From contig JAGTRW010000009.1 of the NCBI GenBank assembly GCA_018262095.1, positions 54,298 to 118,297 on the forward strand: DNA of 64,000 nt, read 5' to 3'. Shown in pieces: positions 34,779 to 45,543 of the stretch. Position numbers and translations under genes: made by a program. Below the pieces are notes generated by a model that made no database searches, was not told where the DNA came from, and was given only the letters and a program-made list of their open reading frames with translations. Within the stretch, counting starts at the first letter, position 1. Every line of letters begins with the position of its first letter. Source of the stretch: Pseudomonadota bacterium (GTDB taxonomy: Bacteria; Pseudomonadota; Gammaproteobacteria; Burkholderiales; Rhodocyclaceae).

Positions 34779-37000
34779 GACACGGCCTCGTGGTCGGACT
34801 CGGCAGGCGCTTGCGGGTCGATTGGCAGGGTGACGCGGAAAGTCGTGCCGTGGCCTGGAGTCGAATGAACTTCGATCTTGCCATGATGGCGCTGGACGAT
34901 TCCCCAGGACAGCGAAAGTCCGAGGCCGGTACCCTGACCGATCGGTTTGGTGGTGAAAAAAGGTTCGAAGATGCGCTCGAGGTTTTCAGCGGCGATGCCG
35001 ATCCCATTATCTTCAACTTCTATCCACACCGAGCGGCCCTCGCAGCGGCTGCGCAGTACGATGCGCCCCGCTGCCGTGATCGCCTGCGCGGCATTGGTCA
35101 GCAGGTTCATCAACACCTGGTTGATCTGCGCGGGAATGCAGTTGATCTCGGGCAGCTCGCCATAGTCGCGCTCGACCTTGGCTTTGTATTTGATCTCGTT
35201 CCAGACGATGTTGAGCGTGCTTTCGAGTCCTTCGTGGAGATTGGCCAGTTGCCAGCCGGTGGCGCCGACGCGCGAGAAGTCCTTGAGGTCACGAACGATT
35301 TTCCCGACGCGGTCGAGACCTTGGCGCGACTCGTCGATCAGGTGGTGAATGTCGCCGATGATGAAGCTGTAGTCGGCTTCGTTCTTGAGCCGATGGGCGC
35401 GCTCGAAGGCCTGCGGCATGGCGTTGCCAAAGCGCTCGTCGATCTCCCGATAGGCTTCATCGATGGCCAGCAGGTCGTTGAGGTAGCCGGCCAGCGAGTT
35501 GAGATTGGACGTCACGTAGCCGATCGGGTTATTGATCTCGTGCGCGACGCCGGCCGCCAGCTGACCGATCGACGCCAGCTTTTCGGACTGCAGCAGCTTG
35601 TTGTTGGTCTCGTCCAGGCGCGCGTTGAGCACGATCAGTTCAGAGAGTTTTTGTTGCAGTGTCGCTTCGGCGCGTACGCGGCGAATGATGCGCCAGATGT
35701 CGTTGCCCAGCATCTGGGCGGTCACGCAATCGTAATCGTCGTAGTCGCAGGTCTTGTTGCCGATGCCGACGATCATTCGCACCTGGCCCTCCTCGATCAC
35801 CGCGGCAGTGAGCAGCCGTTTGAGCGGCGTCAGACCGGGCGGCAAGCCTCGGCAGGCGGCCTGGTCGGGCGGCGCGTTGAAGACCATGATTTGCTGATCG
35901 CGCGCACCGTCCGCCCAACTACCGACTTGATCGATCGGCAGGCTGCTTCGTCCGCCTGCGCCAGCCGTCGAGCAGGCCAGTTCGATGCTGTGCTGGTCGC
36001 CATTGACAAAATGGATGAAACCGATCGGACTGATCGTCAGCCGCCCAATCATCGCTAGCCCCTGTTCGAGGAATTCGCTCTCGGCCAGCGTTCCGCCCAG
36101 TTCGCTGATGCGCAGCAAGGCGTCCTGGCGCGCCGAATACTTGTAGCGCTGCGTGACATCCAACGTAATGCCGCCGAGCAATCGTTTGCCGGTCTCGCTT
36201 TCGATGACGAATTTGCTCGTCTCGAAGAATCGTCCCTCGAAATCTTCCTGCAGCGTCGTGCTTTGGCCTGAACTCAGAATCCGCCGATCGTCGGCTTCGA
36301 GCCGCTTGCCAAAGTCGCCGGGAAAGAGTTCGCTGTTGGATTTGCCGATCATGGTCGCCGGATCGATTCCCAGAATATTCTGGAATGCCCTGTTGGCCAA
36401 CAGCACGCGCAGGTTCTCGTCTTTGACGAAGGCGGTTCCGGGCAGATGGTCGATGAATTGCTGCATCAACTGCTGGGCGCCCAGGATCGCCTCTTCGGCA
36501 CGTTTGCGCGGCGTGATGTTCTCGTGTGCGACGACGGCGCCCTGGAAGGCGCCGCGCAATGGGGTGACGCGTACGATGAACCAGCGTTCCTCGGCGGGCG
36601 ACGAACATGGGTATTCCAGGTTGAATTCCGCACTGGTTCCGGCCAGCACCGCGCTGATGCCGGCCAGAACGGCGGGCGCCTGGTCGGCGAATGGATAGGC
36701 CGACGCCGCAGTGCAGATTTCGAGGTAGTTGATGCCGACCGATCCGAGCGCCGATCCGGTCGCCCCGTTGTCGCGCGCGAAGTCGCGCCAGGCCCGGTTG
36801 ACGCTGACGATGACGCCATTCGCATCGAGCACCGCAATATGCTGCAGCAGCGAGTCGATGATGTTGACGGCAAGCTCGCCGCTTTCGCGCAATGACTGTT
36901 CGAGGCAGATTTGCCGACTCGCTGCCGAGTCGCCCTTCGAACGCGTGGCCGCCGTCGCGGCAGTCGAAATTGGCAACGATCCTGCGAATGCTTTATCCAT
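34775..37000 (-). CDS. PAS-PAS-GAF sensor histidine kinase
   Basis: A 741-residue soluble kinase, the first gene of the minus-strand signalling operon. Two PAS domains (~45-280), a GAF domain (~295-450, with ISPIGFIHFVNGDQ), HisKA with His487 (AAGVAHEINNPIGYVTSN) and HATPase (NLLTNAAQAI; GQGTGLGLSLSWGIV). The kinase core closely resembles that of the REC-kinase at 29006-30355. It is coupled to the REC-HD-GYP gene by ATGA. Confidence 0.93.
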   Translation of the reverse strand: MDKAFAGSLPISTAATAATRSKGDSAASRQICLEQSLRESGELAVNIIDSLLQHIAVLDANGVIVSVNRAWRDFARDNGATGSALGSVGINYLEICTAASAYPFADQAPAVLAGISAVLAGTSAEFNLEYPCSSPAEERWFIVRVTPLRGAFQGAVVAHENITPRKRAEEAILGAQQLMQQFIDHLPGTAFVKDENLRVLLANRAFQNILGIDPATMIGKSNSELFPGDFGKRLEADDRRILSSGQSTTLQEDFEGRFFETSKFVIESETGKRLLGGITLDVTQRYKYSARQDALLRISELGGTLAESEFLEQGLAMIGRLTISPIGFIHFVNGDQHSIELACSTAGAGGRSSLPIDQVGSWADGARDQQIMVFNAPPDQAACRGLPPGLTPLKRLLTAAVIEEGQVRMIVGIGNKTCDYDDYDCVTAQMLGNDIWRIIRRVRAEATLQQKLSELIVLNARLDETNNKLLQSEKLASIGQLAAGVAHEINNPIGYVTSNLNSLAGYLNDLLAIDEAYREIDERFGNAMPQAFERAHRLKNEADYSFIIGDIHHLIDESRQGLDRVGKIVRDLKDFSRVGATGWQLANLHEGLESTLNIVWNEIKYKAKVERDYGELPEINCIPAQINQVLMNLLTNAAQAITAAGRIVLRSRCEGRSVWIEVEDNGIGIAAENLERIFEPFFTTKPIGQGTGLGLSLSWGIVQRHHGKIEVHSTPGHGTTFRVTLPIDPQAPAESDHEAVS

Positions 37001-37120
37001 TGCGGTCTATCCTCGCGCCGGCGTGCCCATGCCTGTAGATGGCGATAGTACCCCCGGATTGGCGCAACAACCATCGCGGAAATTACGGAGGCGGCCTTTT
37101 CCGTGCGCCGCCGGCTTGCG

Positions 37121-38029
37121 TCAGTTGGCGAGCGCGTTCGCCAAGGTCTTGGCGTTATGCCGCATCAGCTCGAGGTAGGTCGCCGCCGGACCGTTGGCGC
37201 TCGACAGCGAGTCGGAATAGAGGATGCCGCCGACGCGCGCTCCCGACTCCTGGCGAATGCGCTCGAGCAGTCGCGGGTCGGAAATGCTCTCCATGAACAC
37301 CGCGGGAATGCGTTCGCGACGAATCTGCCGGATGATCCGCCCGACGTCGGCGGCCGACGGTTCGGCGTCGGTATTGATGCCGACCGGCGAAATGAAAGCG
37401 ATGCCGTAGGCGCGCGAAAAATAGCCGAAGGCGTCGTGGGTGGTGACGACCTTGCGCCTTTCCTTGGCGATGGTGGAGAAGGATTTCTTGAGTTCAGCGT
37501 CGAGCGCGATGATCTCCTGCTTATATTTCGCGGCGTTGGCCAGATAAGTGGTTCGGCCCGCCGGGTCGGCGTTGGCCAGCGCCTGTGCGATATTGTCGAC
37601 ATAGCGCAGCGCGTTGGCAAGGTCCTGCCAGGCGTGCGGGTCAATGTCGCCGTCGTGCTCGTGCGCGCCGTGCGTGTCTCCCTGCTCCTGGACTCGTTTG
37701 AGCGTCTTGACTCCGGCGCTGGCGGTCAGCACCTGGCCGCGATAGCCCGACGACTTGACCAGGCGGTCGATCCAGCCTTCGAAACCAAAGCCGTTGACGA
37801 TCACCAGATTGGCCTGCGCGAGGGTCTTGGCGTCGGCGGGCGTCGGCTGGTAGACGTGGGCGTCGGCGTTGCGGCCGACCAGCGTGTGCAGTTCGATGCG
37901 CTGCCCGCCGACTTCGTGCGCCAGATCGCCAAGGATGCTGAAACTGGCGACTACCTTGAGCGGCTCGGCGGTCGCCGTCTGAGCGACGATCGTCAGCAGC
38001 AGGATTGCCAAGAACGTTGCGGTTTTCAT
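37121..38029 (-). CDS. metal ABC transporter substrate-binding protein (ZnuA/TroA-like)
   Basis: A 302-residue cluster A-I binding protein with a signal peptide (KTATFLAILLLTIVAQTATA). Metal-site motifs: DAHVYQPTPAD, HDGDIDPHAWQD, VVTTHDAFGYF, and a late acidic residue in GINTDAEPS. A short His-rich loop (THGAHEHDGD) before the second histidine favours zinc over manganese, but the metal cannot be fixed from sequence. Last gene of a four-gene operon, 10 bases after the permease. Confidence 0.9.
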   Translation of the reverse strand: MKTATFLAILLLTIVAQTATAEPLKVVASFSILGDLAHEVGGQRIELHTLVGRNADAHVYQPTPADAKTLAQANLVIVNGFGFEGWIDRLVKSSGYRGQVLTASAGVKTLKRVQEQGDTHGAHEHDGDIDPHAWQDLANALRYVDNIAQALANADPAGRTTYLANAAKYKQEIIALDAELKKSFSTIAKERRKVVTTHDAFGYFSRAYGIAFISPVGINTDAEPSAADVGRIIRQIRRERIPAVFMESISDPRLLERIRQESGARVGGILYSDSLSSANGPAATYLELMRHNAKTLANALAN

Positions 38030-38039
38030 TGATCGCTCC

Positions 38040-38923
38040 TTAGCGTTCGAAGTGCCAGCGCGGGCGCAGGCGGTTCCACCAGGGGCCGAGCGGACCGATT
38101 GCCATCGACAGCAGATAGAGCCCGCCCAAGGTCAGTACGATCGCCGGGCCGGCGGGCAGGTTGATGTAGTAGGAGAGCAACAGGCCGCAGAGCGAACCGG
38201 TAAAGGCGATCAGCACGGCGGTGAGGATCAGCGGAACGATGTGATCGACCCACAGGCGCGCTGCCGCCGACGGCAGAATCATGATGCCGACGGCCATCAG
38301 CGTTCCCAGCGCGTGGAAGCCGCCGATCAGGTTGATGACCACCAGCACCATGAAGCCGTAGTGCGCCAGCGGGCTCAAGCGGCTGATCCGCGAAAGATGG
38401 CTAGGATCGCAGCATTCGAGGACAATCAGGCGCAGGCCGAGCGTTATGGCGACGATCGAACACGAGGCGAAGCTGCCGAGCAACAGCAGCGCATCATTGT
38501 CGAGCGCGAGCACGCTGCCGAACAGCACGTGCAGCAGGTCAACGTTGCTGCCGCGCATCGAGATGATCAGCACCCCGGCGGAAAGCGACATCAAATAGAA
38601 GGTCGCCAGACTGGTGTCTTCCTTGATCACCGAGTTGCGCGCGACGCCGCCGGCGGCGAGCGCCACCGCGATGCCGGCGACGAGGCCGCCGAGCGTCATC
38701 GCGCCGAGCGACAGTCCGGCGACCAGATAGCCGATCGCGGCGCCGGGCAGGATGGCGTGCGAGATCGCATCGCCGGCCAGGCTCATGCGGCGCAGCATCA
38801 GGAAAACGCCGATTGGCGTGGCGCCCAGCGAGAGCGCCAGGCAGCCGGCCAGGGCGCGGCGCATGAAGCCGAATTCGATGAAAGGCGAGACGAGCGGCAG
38901 GCCGGCGAGGGTGTCGATCAGGC

Positions 38924-38927
<4 letters not shown>
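38040..38927 (-). CDS. metal ABC transporter permease (ZnuB/TroC-like)
   Basis: A 295-residue ABC-3 family permease with eight or nine helices. Typical segments: FMRRALAGCLALSLGATPIGV, LAGDAISHAILPGAAIGYL, and GTLMAVGIMILPSAAARLW, which marks the metal-transport class. Its ATG overlaps the ATPase gene stop (ATGA). Confidence 0.93.
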
Positions 38928-39693
<766 letters not shown>

Positions 39694-39697
<4 letters not shown>

Positions 39698-39837
39698 GAC
39701 AGTGCCCAAACGATCGTCACCCACAATAGCGTCAGCGCCAGCGCGGCCCACAGCATCCGCGTCGACGCGCCGGCGCATAGCGGCGAGTTGGGGCGCGCCG
39801 GTGCGTGCGCTGGATGGTGGTTGGAATCGGTGCTCAT
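39694..39837 (-). CDS. small His-containing membrane peptide leading the metal ABC operon
   Basis: A 47-residue frame: MSTDSNHHPAHAPARPNSPL, then CAGASTRMLWAALALTLLWV and TIVWALS. A histidine- and proline-rich N-terminus is followed by one membrane helix. It couples by ATGA to the ATPase gene and lies just downstream of a palindromic operator candidate, so it appears to be the first gene of the metal-uptake operon. A metal-sensing or accessory role is inference. Confidence 0.6.
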
Positions 39838-39871
39838 TGCCTGGTCATGGTTTTTCAAAACGGCTGCCATA

Positions 39872-39888
39872 ATGCAACAAAGTTGCAT
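39872..39888. promoter_or_regulatory. perfect palindrome upstream of the metal ABC operon (candidate operator)
   Basis: ATGCAAC-AAA-GTTGCAT, a 7-bp perfect inverted repeat with a 3-base centre. It sits 35 bases upstream of the first ATG of the operon, a usual place for a Fur-family (Zur) or MntR-type repressor site. Which regulator binds cannot be told from the sequence. Confidence 0.65.
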
Positions 39889-39928
39889 AAAGGGCAAATG
39901 CTCACCGTTTGGTGATCGCCGCCGCAGT

Positions 39929-41584
39929 TCAGGCGCGTGCTTGCGGCGCCGCAGTGGCCTGGAATTCGCGCTGATAGCGGTCGAGGCTGTTGGTCGATCC
40001 GCAGACGAAGAGCGCGTCGTCGGTGCGTACCGTAAACCCGTCGTTAAATTCGACCTGCACTTCGCCATCGCGCTCGACCGCGACGACCTTGGCCCCGGTT
40101 CGGTCGAGGGCGGCACTTTGCCAGGGATGGACGCCGGCCAGCGTGCCGGCGGTCAGACGGGAAAACTTGATGCGGTTCTCGACCGGAACGATCTGTTCGC
40201 CGAGCAGATGGTAGGCGAGGATCTGTCCGGCGACCTGGCCGACCGAAATGGCGAAGTCGGCGCCCGAACGGTAGAGTCGCGCCGTATTCGGTGCCCGGAT
40301 CACGCGAACGATCAGCGGCACCTCGGGCGCATGGTCGCGAACGACGGCGGTAGCGAAGACCGATTCGCTGTCGTCGGCGAGCGCCAGAATCACCGCGCTG
40401 GCCTCGCGCACGCCGGCGCGCCTGAGCGTTTCGAATTCGAGTACGTTGCCGACGACATCGACGCCGGGCGCGGCGACGCGGTCGATTACGACGCAGTTTT
40501 CCTGGGCGTCGTGCAGCATCTCGATGACCTTGCGTCCGACCGAACCAAAGCCGGCCAGAACGATCGGGCCGTGGCGCCGGATCGGCATTGCCATGCGTTC
40601 GACCTTCGTGAGGTTGTCCGGCGTGCCGACGACGACGAGGATCGCTCCCGGCTCGATGCGCGTATCCGGTCCCTTGGTGGTGGTGAAGACGCCGGCGCGC
40701 CATTGACCGATCACGCTGACGCCGTGGTTCTGGCGCAGGTGCAGGTCGCCGAGCCGCTGGCCGGCCAAGGGACTGGCCTCGCGCACGCGAAATTCGGCGA
40801 GACCGACCTTGGTGCCGAGCAGGTGCATGCCTTCGGCCGGCGGACTGATGCGCGTGCTGGCGCGCGACGCCAGCGCGGCGCCGAGCACGTGCGCCGGCGT
40901 GAATACGTCGGTGGCGCCGATTTGCAGCATCGGCGGCCGGTAGAGCGGGTCGTCGGCGAGCGCGTAGAGCGGGCCGGCAAAGCCCTGTTCACGGACGATC
41001 AGCGCGCAGGTGGCGTTGCCGTGATCGCCGGCATTGGTGACCACCGCGCGCGCTTGACTGACGCGCGCCAGCACCTTGGGGTCATCGGCGAGTTTGCCGA
41101 AGACGACGTTGTAGCCGCGGTCGCGCAGGTTGCGCGCGATCGTCATGTCCTCTTCGAAAATGACGAAGGGACTCTTGGTTCGCTTGAATTCCTCGAGCAG
41201 CGATTCGATCGCCGGACCGTAGCGGTAGAACAGCACCTTGCCGGCCATCGGCGGCAGCACGTGCTGCAGGCGAACCTCGAATTGTTCCTCGAAGTAGGGC
41301 AGAACGAAGATCGGAAAGATCAGGAAGACCAGGAACTGCCCCATGAACTGGCCGAGAATCACGAAGATCGCGACGGCCGGGTGGTTCCAGTGACTGTCGC
41401 CGCCATAACCGGTGGTGGTCAGTGTTTCAGTGGCCCACTGAACGCTTTGCAGGAAGGTGCGCGGCGCGCCTTCGAGATGTTCCATGCCGAGCATGTAGAC
41501 GGTACCGAGAACCAGCACCGTCGCCGGCAGCAGGGCCAGCAGCATGAGCAGGCGCTTGGTCGAACGCTTGAGTGTGGGCAGCAT
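39929..41584 (-). CDS. two-RCK potassium channel-like protein
   Basis: A 551-residue protein. The N-terminus has two membrane helices around a pore loop with the selectivity filter TTTGYGG (~56-62). Two RCK/TrkA-N units follow, one divergent (~115-235) and one with the nucleotide-binding VLAGFGSVGRKVIEML (~340), each with a TrkA-C domain (PLAGQRLGDLHLRQNHGV; ...DALFVCGS). It probably conducts K+ under nucleotide or redox control. It is transcribed away from tadA. Confidence 0.88.
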   Translation of the reverse strand: MLPTLKRSTKRLLMLLALLPATVLVLGTVYMLGMEHLEGAPRTFLQSVQWATETLTTTGYGGDSHWNHPAVAIFVILGQFMGQFLVFLIFPIFVLPYFEEQFEVRLQHVLPPMAGKVLFYRYGPAIESLLEEFKRTKSPFVIFEEDMTIARNLRDRGYNVVFGKLADDPKVLARVSQARAVVTNAGDHGNATCALIVREQGFAGPLYALADDPLYRPPMLQIGATDVFTPAHVLGAALASRASTRISPPAEGMHLLGTKVGLAEFRVREASPLAGQRLGDLHLRQNHGVSVIGQWRAGVFTTTKGPDTRIEPGAILVVVGTPDNLTKVERMAMPIRRHGPIVLAGFGSVGRKVIEMLHDAQENCVVIDRVAAPGVDVVGNVLEFETLRRAGVREASAVILALADDSESVFATAVVRDHAPEVPLIVRVIRAPNTARLYRSGADFAISVGQVAGQILAYHLLGEQIVPVENRIKFSRLTAGTLAGVHPWQSAALDRTGAKVVAVERDGEVQVEFNDGFTVRTDDALFVCGSTNSLDRYQREFQATAAPQARA

Positions 41585-41670
41585 GTCAGGCGGCTCGGGG
41601 AATCAGGAAAGCGAAGTATCCTCGGCGATTCGCGCCGGGTCAAACATAAGAAGGCAAGCGGCTAAGGTAG

Positions 41671-42638
<968 letters not shown>

Positions 42639-42706
42639 CGCTGGAAAATTAGGTCGGCCACATAGAATGACCAGGGCACGTTTTTCAGCATTACCCGAAA
42701 TCTGAT

Positions 42707-42997
42707 TTGCGCAGCCGTCCTCGATCCGCGTCCGGCTACAACTCGGCGGGCCAGATCACGTCCACCGATCAGGGCGACGGAATCACGTCGACGCGGGTGA
42801 ACGGCAATCTCTCGGGCGATCCGGCGACGCGCGGCATGACCCGCGAAGTCTTCTGGACGCCGCTTCAGTATGCGCGTGTTGGCGTGCACTACACGGCGTA
42901 CGCGAAGTACAACGGCGCATCCAGCAATTATGATGGCTTCGGTCGCAATGCCAAGGATAACAATACGTTGTTCGCCTACCTTTGGGTTGCCTACTGA
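42707..42997 (+). pseudogene. 3' remnant of an outer-membrane beta-barrel protein
   Basis: The frame encodes a barrel-like C-terminus: LQYARVGVHYTAYAKYNGAS then NYDGFGRNAKDNNTLFAYLW, ending in an aromatic residue (VAY), as in outer-membrane porins. The N-terminal three-quarters and the signal peptide are absent, and the TRGMTREVFWTPL segment appears internally shortened. There is no ribosome-binding site. I read it as a fossil of the barrel proteins usually encoded beside cytochrome c genes in Rhodocyclales. Confidence 0.65.
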
Positions 42998-43077
42998 AAT
43001 CGAACGCCCAAACGAATCCCTGAGCGTTTCGGTGAAATCCCGTTTCGAACGATCGCCATGCAACTGGGATTGACATC

Positions 43078-43600
43078 ATGAAAACCAGAGCGTTGTCGCC
43101 ACTTCTTGCCATACGGGGCTTGGCCGGCGGATGTTCTAATCGCGAACGGTCGCGCGACTAATCCGGATGTGCCGCCGGCGGTCACCGCGATGCAGGTCTG
43201 CTCGATCTGCCATGGGATGGACGGCAATGGCGTGCCACCCAACTTCCCGCGACTTGCCGGGCAAGCGGTCGATTACCTCGTCGGCCAGCTGGAGAATTTC
43301 CGGGCACAGGAGCGTTCCGATCCGGCGGGATTCGAATACATGTGGGGGTTGAGTCACAGGCTCAGTGACCCGCAGATCAGGGGCTTGGCTGAGTATTTCG
43401 CCAAGCAGGTTGCGCAGCGCAATGCACCGGTCGACGCAGCACTGATGACGCAGATTGCGCATCATCTGTCGCGCGAGGAAATGCAAGCTGTGGCGGGGAT
43501 CTCCAGGCTTTTCCAGACGCTACGCCATAGAAGCACAAAGCGCAATTCATCATTTGCTCGGCCCCCGACACGCTCAAACGATCCGAGTACGGGTTGGTGA
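43078..43600 (+). pseudogene. degraded diheme cytochrome c (c4-like)
   Basis: ATG 43078 starts a signal-peptide-like MKTRALSPLLAIRGLAGGC in one frame. The mature protein continues in the next frame from about 43106 (PADVLIANGRATNPDVPP). One haem site, CSICHGMDGNG, and the cytochrome c4 body (PRLAGQAVDYLVGQLENFR) are kept. The second haem domain is missing and the text jumps to its end (MTQIAHHLSREEMQAVAG), after which the frame is lost. So there is one frameshift near the start, one internal deletion and one 3' frameshift. Confidence 0.75.
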
Positions 43601-43628
43601 AATACTGAGATCGGAGGGCGGCCATCGA

Positions 43629-43652
43629 GTCTAGCGGCTTTTGCCGCTAGAC
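43629..43652. terminator. bidirectional hairpin between cytochrome remnant and HiPIP
   Basis: GTCTAGCGGC-TTTT-GCCGCTAGAC, a perfect 10-bp stem with a T4 loop, followed by CATTTTG. It sits between the convergent cytochrome remnant and the HiPIP gene. Confidence 0.7.
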
Positions 43653-43695
43653 CATTTTGCGGGTGTTTCTACGCAAAGGCCGCTACCCCAGAGGC

Positions 43696-43971
43696 TTATG
43701 CCTTCTTTGCCCACGCCGCACAGTAGCCTTCCGGAGAAATCTCTGTGTCACCGGCGAAAATTTTGCAACCGCCTAAATCCTTTGCGGACTTACCGGGAAT
43801 AAACTGCAGGCAAGCCGAGCACTTTTTTTCTCCTTCAGGCGTCTCTTTATACTTCATCGCCTTGCGCATGGCTTCATTTTTGGCCGCAAAGGCTGCTACG
43901 GGCATCATGACCACGGCGATACTTCCAAGCTTCAGCAAACTTCTGCGCGACTGATTGATGGTGTCCTTCAT
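43696..43971 (-). CDS. high-potential iron-sulfur protein (HiPIP)
   Basis: A 91-residue exported electron carrier. The N-terminus carries a Tat-type signal (SRRSLLK, Arg9-Arg10) and a hydrophobic segment ending VAAFAAK. The mature part has the four cluster cysteines Cys51, Cys54, Cys69 and Cys84 in HiPIP spacing (CSAC, GGCKIF, GYCAAW). It transfers electrons in the periplasm. ATG 43971 is chosen because it starts the Tat signal; the frame is open further upstream. It is the only intact member of an apparently decayed redox locus. Confidence 0.9.
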   Translation of the reverse strand: MKDTINQSRRSLLKLGSIAVVMMPVAAFAAKNEAMRKAMKYKETPEGEKKCSACLQFIPGKSAKDLGGCKIFAGDTEISPEGYCAAWAKKA

Positions 43972-44441
43972 GTTTCGAGCTCCAGTTAAAATTGGACCAC
44001 TGAAAAGGCGGTACGGCCATAGCTGATCCGACTCGTCCGCTTGGTTGGCCGCGCGGGTCATCGAATCGTCATCCAATACTCGGTTGAATCCTTGCTGAAC
44101 AGGTGCTGACACTAGTTTCGGCGAGTTCGGGCAATTTTGGTTGCGACCTTGTTATTTCGCCCGGTTCTACAGACCGCTGGGACAAGAAATCGTTCCTCCG
44201 GCAATATTCGTTTGATGGGGAATCGATAGGCTGGCGCGTAAATGAGGCCAGAAAGAAAGGCCGGCCACCATCTGCCAGATGGTGTGATCAAACGTTTACT
44301 GTCGTTCAAATTGGTCGTTGATCGTGGGCAATGGCGAAGTCCAATCTGGTTCGTTGGCCTGCATTGGCCATGCATAAAAATTTTCCAAAAAAAGCAAACG
44401 AGCCAGCCCTGCGGAATGAATCTCGCCTGTATGGCAACGAA
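43972..44441. other. 470-base spacer between HiPIP and the GntR gene
   Basis: Lower in GC than the rest of the window. It contains a small perfect palindrome CACCATCT-GCC-AGATGGTG at 44266-44284 without a T-run. No gene was recognised. It may hold the HiPIP promoter and remnants of lost genes. Confidence 0.4.
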
Positions 44442-45389
44442 CTACAACTTATTTTGAAAAATGTCGTTGGCAAATGCCTTCTTGCGACGGGCGCCTTCCA
44501 GATGATTACGCATCAGTTCTGCCGCCCGCTCTTGATTGTGTTCGTCGATGGCGTCGAGAATGGCCAAATGCTCCGTGGTCTGGACACGCCGCGGGCTGCG
44601 TTCCTGGGCGGCCTGCCGGTATTCGACAAGCCGCCTCAGTTGATCGGTGCGGCGCACGCCTTGCAGGATAAACCGGTTGCCGGACCACTTCGCCAGCGTT
44701 TCATGGAAAAGGCTGTTGGCTTCAAATAGCTCGATCGCGGTCATTGTCTTGTAGCCGCTCTCGTGAATAAATTGCTGCTGCTGACGAAGTGACGCAAGCT
44801 CAGCCTGATCTGCCAGAAAACTGTTGCTGGTCAGCCCGATCGGTTCGATCGCCGCGCGAAAGACATAGCTCTCCGCGTAGGCCGTGTTCGAATCGATCAT
44901 CGGCTGAAAAATCCAGCCATGGCCGACCGATTTTTCGATCCAGTCTTCCGTTTGTATGCGTGAAAGCACCGTGCGCAAGGTGCTGCGCGAGACGTCGTAC
45001 AAGCGCATCAACTCGACCTCGTTCACCGCATCTGGCAGCCGCTTGGCCAGGCGATCTTCAGCAATCCGAAGATATAGAGGGTCGTCTGGCAGGGCAGAAA
45101 ACTTGGTTGCCAGATCGTTGAGCGAACGTGCGTCCTGATTGAGGAAGTATCCGCGGTTCAGGTCATGAGTGAGCACACCGGCGTCGGCGAGATAGCGCAG
45201 CGCGACATTGACCGGAGAGCGCGAGGTGCCGATCTGGTTTGCCAGTGAACTTTCGCTCAGATGATCGCCGGCCTTGAGATTCTCTCGTCGCGAAAAAGTG
45301 ATGATATCCCGCGTTACGCGGGCTTGAAGTTGAGTCAGTGCAGCGTCTGCTGCCGGGTTGAGATCCAGGGCCATTGGGCGATCGTACAT
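44442..45389 (-). CDS. GntR-family regulator with two winged helices and FCD-like domain
   Basis: About 315 residues. A first winged helix (AGDHLSESSLANQIGTSRSP, then VNVALRYLADAGVLTHDLNR) is followed by a second one (LMRLYDVSRSTLRTVLSRIQ then TEDWIEKSVGHGWIFQP) and an FCD-type all-helical ligand domain (FRAAIEPIGL; LFHETLAKWSGNRFI; HLAILDAIDEHNQERA). Two tandem winged helices are unusual for the family. Divergent from acnD-prpF, which it most likely controls. The start is uncertain: ATG 45389 or 45374, neither with a clear ribosome-binding site. Confidence 0.85.
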   Translation of the reverse strand: MYDRPMALDLNPAADAALTQLQARVTRDIITFSRRENLKAGDHLSESSLANQIGTSRSPVNVALRYLADAGVLTHDLNRGYFLNQDARSLNDLATKFSALPDDPLYLRIAEDRLAKRLPDAVNEVELMRLYDVSRSTLRTVLSRIQTEDWIEKSVGHGWIFQPMIDSNTAYAESYVFRAAIEPIGLTSNSFLADQAELASLRQQQQFIHESGYKTMTAIELFEANSLFHETLAKWSGNRFILQGVRRTDQLRRLVEYRQAAQERSPRRVQTTEHLAILDAIDEHNQERAAELMRNHLEGARRKKAFANDIFQNKL

Positions 45390-45434
45390 GCCCGCGTAGG
45401 CAACCGCAACCCAAAAACAGCAACAATGAATCGC

Positions 45435-45462
45435 TTGACATTGCATTTGGTGGTTATAGAAT
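45435..45462 (+). promoter_or_regulatory. sigma70-type promoter candidate for acnD
   Basis: TTGACA (45435-45440), a 16-base spacer, then TAGAAT (45457-45462). It overlaps the first of two direct repeats, which fits repression by a bound regulator. It would leave a leader of about 75 bases before the acnD ATG. Confidence 0.55.
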
Positions 45463-45494
45463 GCTGTTCAGTAATTGCATTTTGTAGTTATATA
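45441..45494. repeat. 20-bp direct repeat in the GntR/acnD divergent region
   Basis: TTGCATTTGGTGGTTATAGA (45441-45460) and TTGCATTTTGTAGTTATATA (45475-45494) agree at 16 of 20 positions, starts 34 bases apart (about three helical turns). The phasing and position suggest an operator for the divergently encoded GntR protein. Confidence 0.65.
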
Positions 45495-45543
45495 ACGCTC
45501 ACAAGCCCATTTGTGACCATCAAATCTTCATCAGGACAAACTC

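Noticed and set aside
44266..44284. 8-bp palindrome as a terminator
   Set aside because: No T-run and no gene ending nearby; kept only as a note in the spacer entry.
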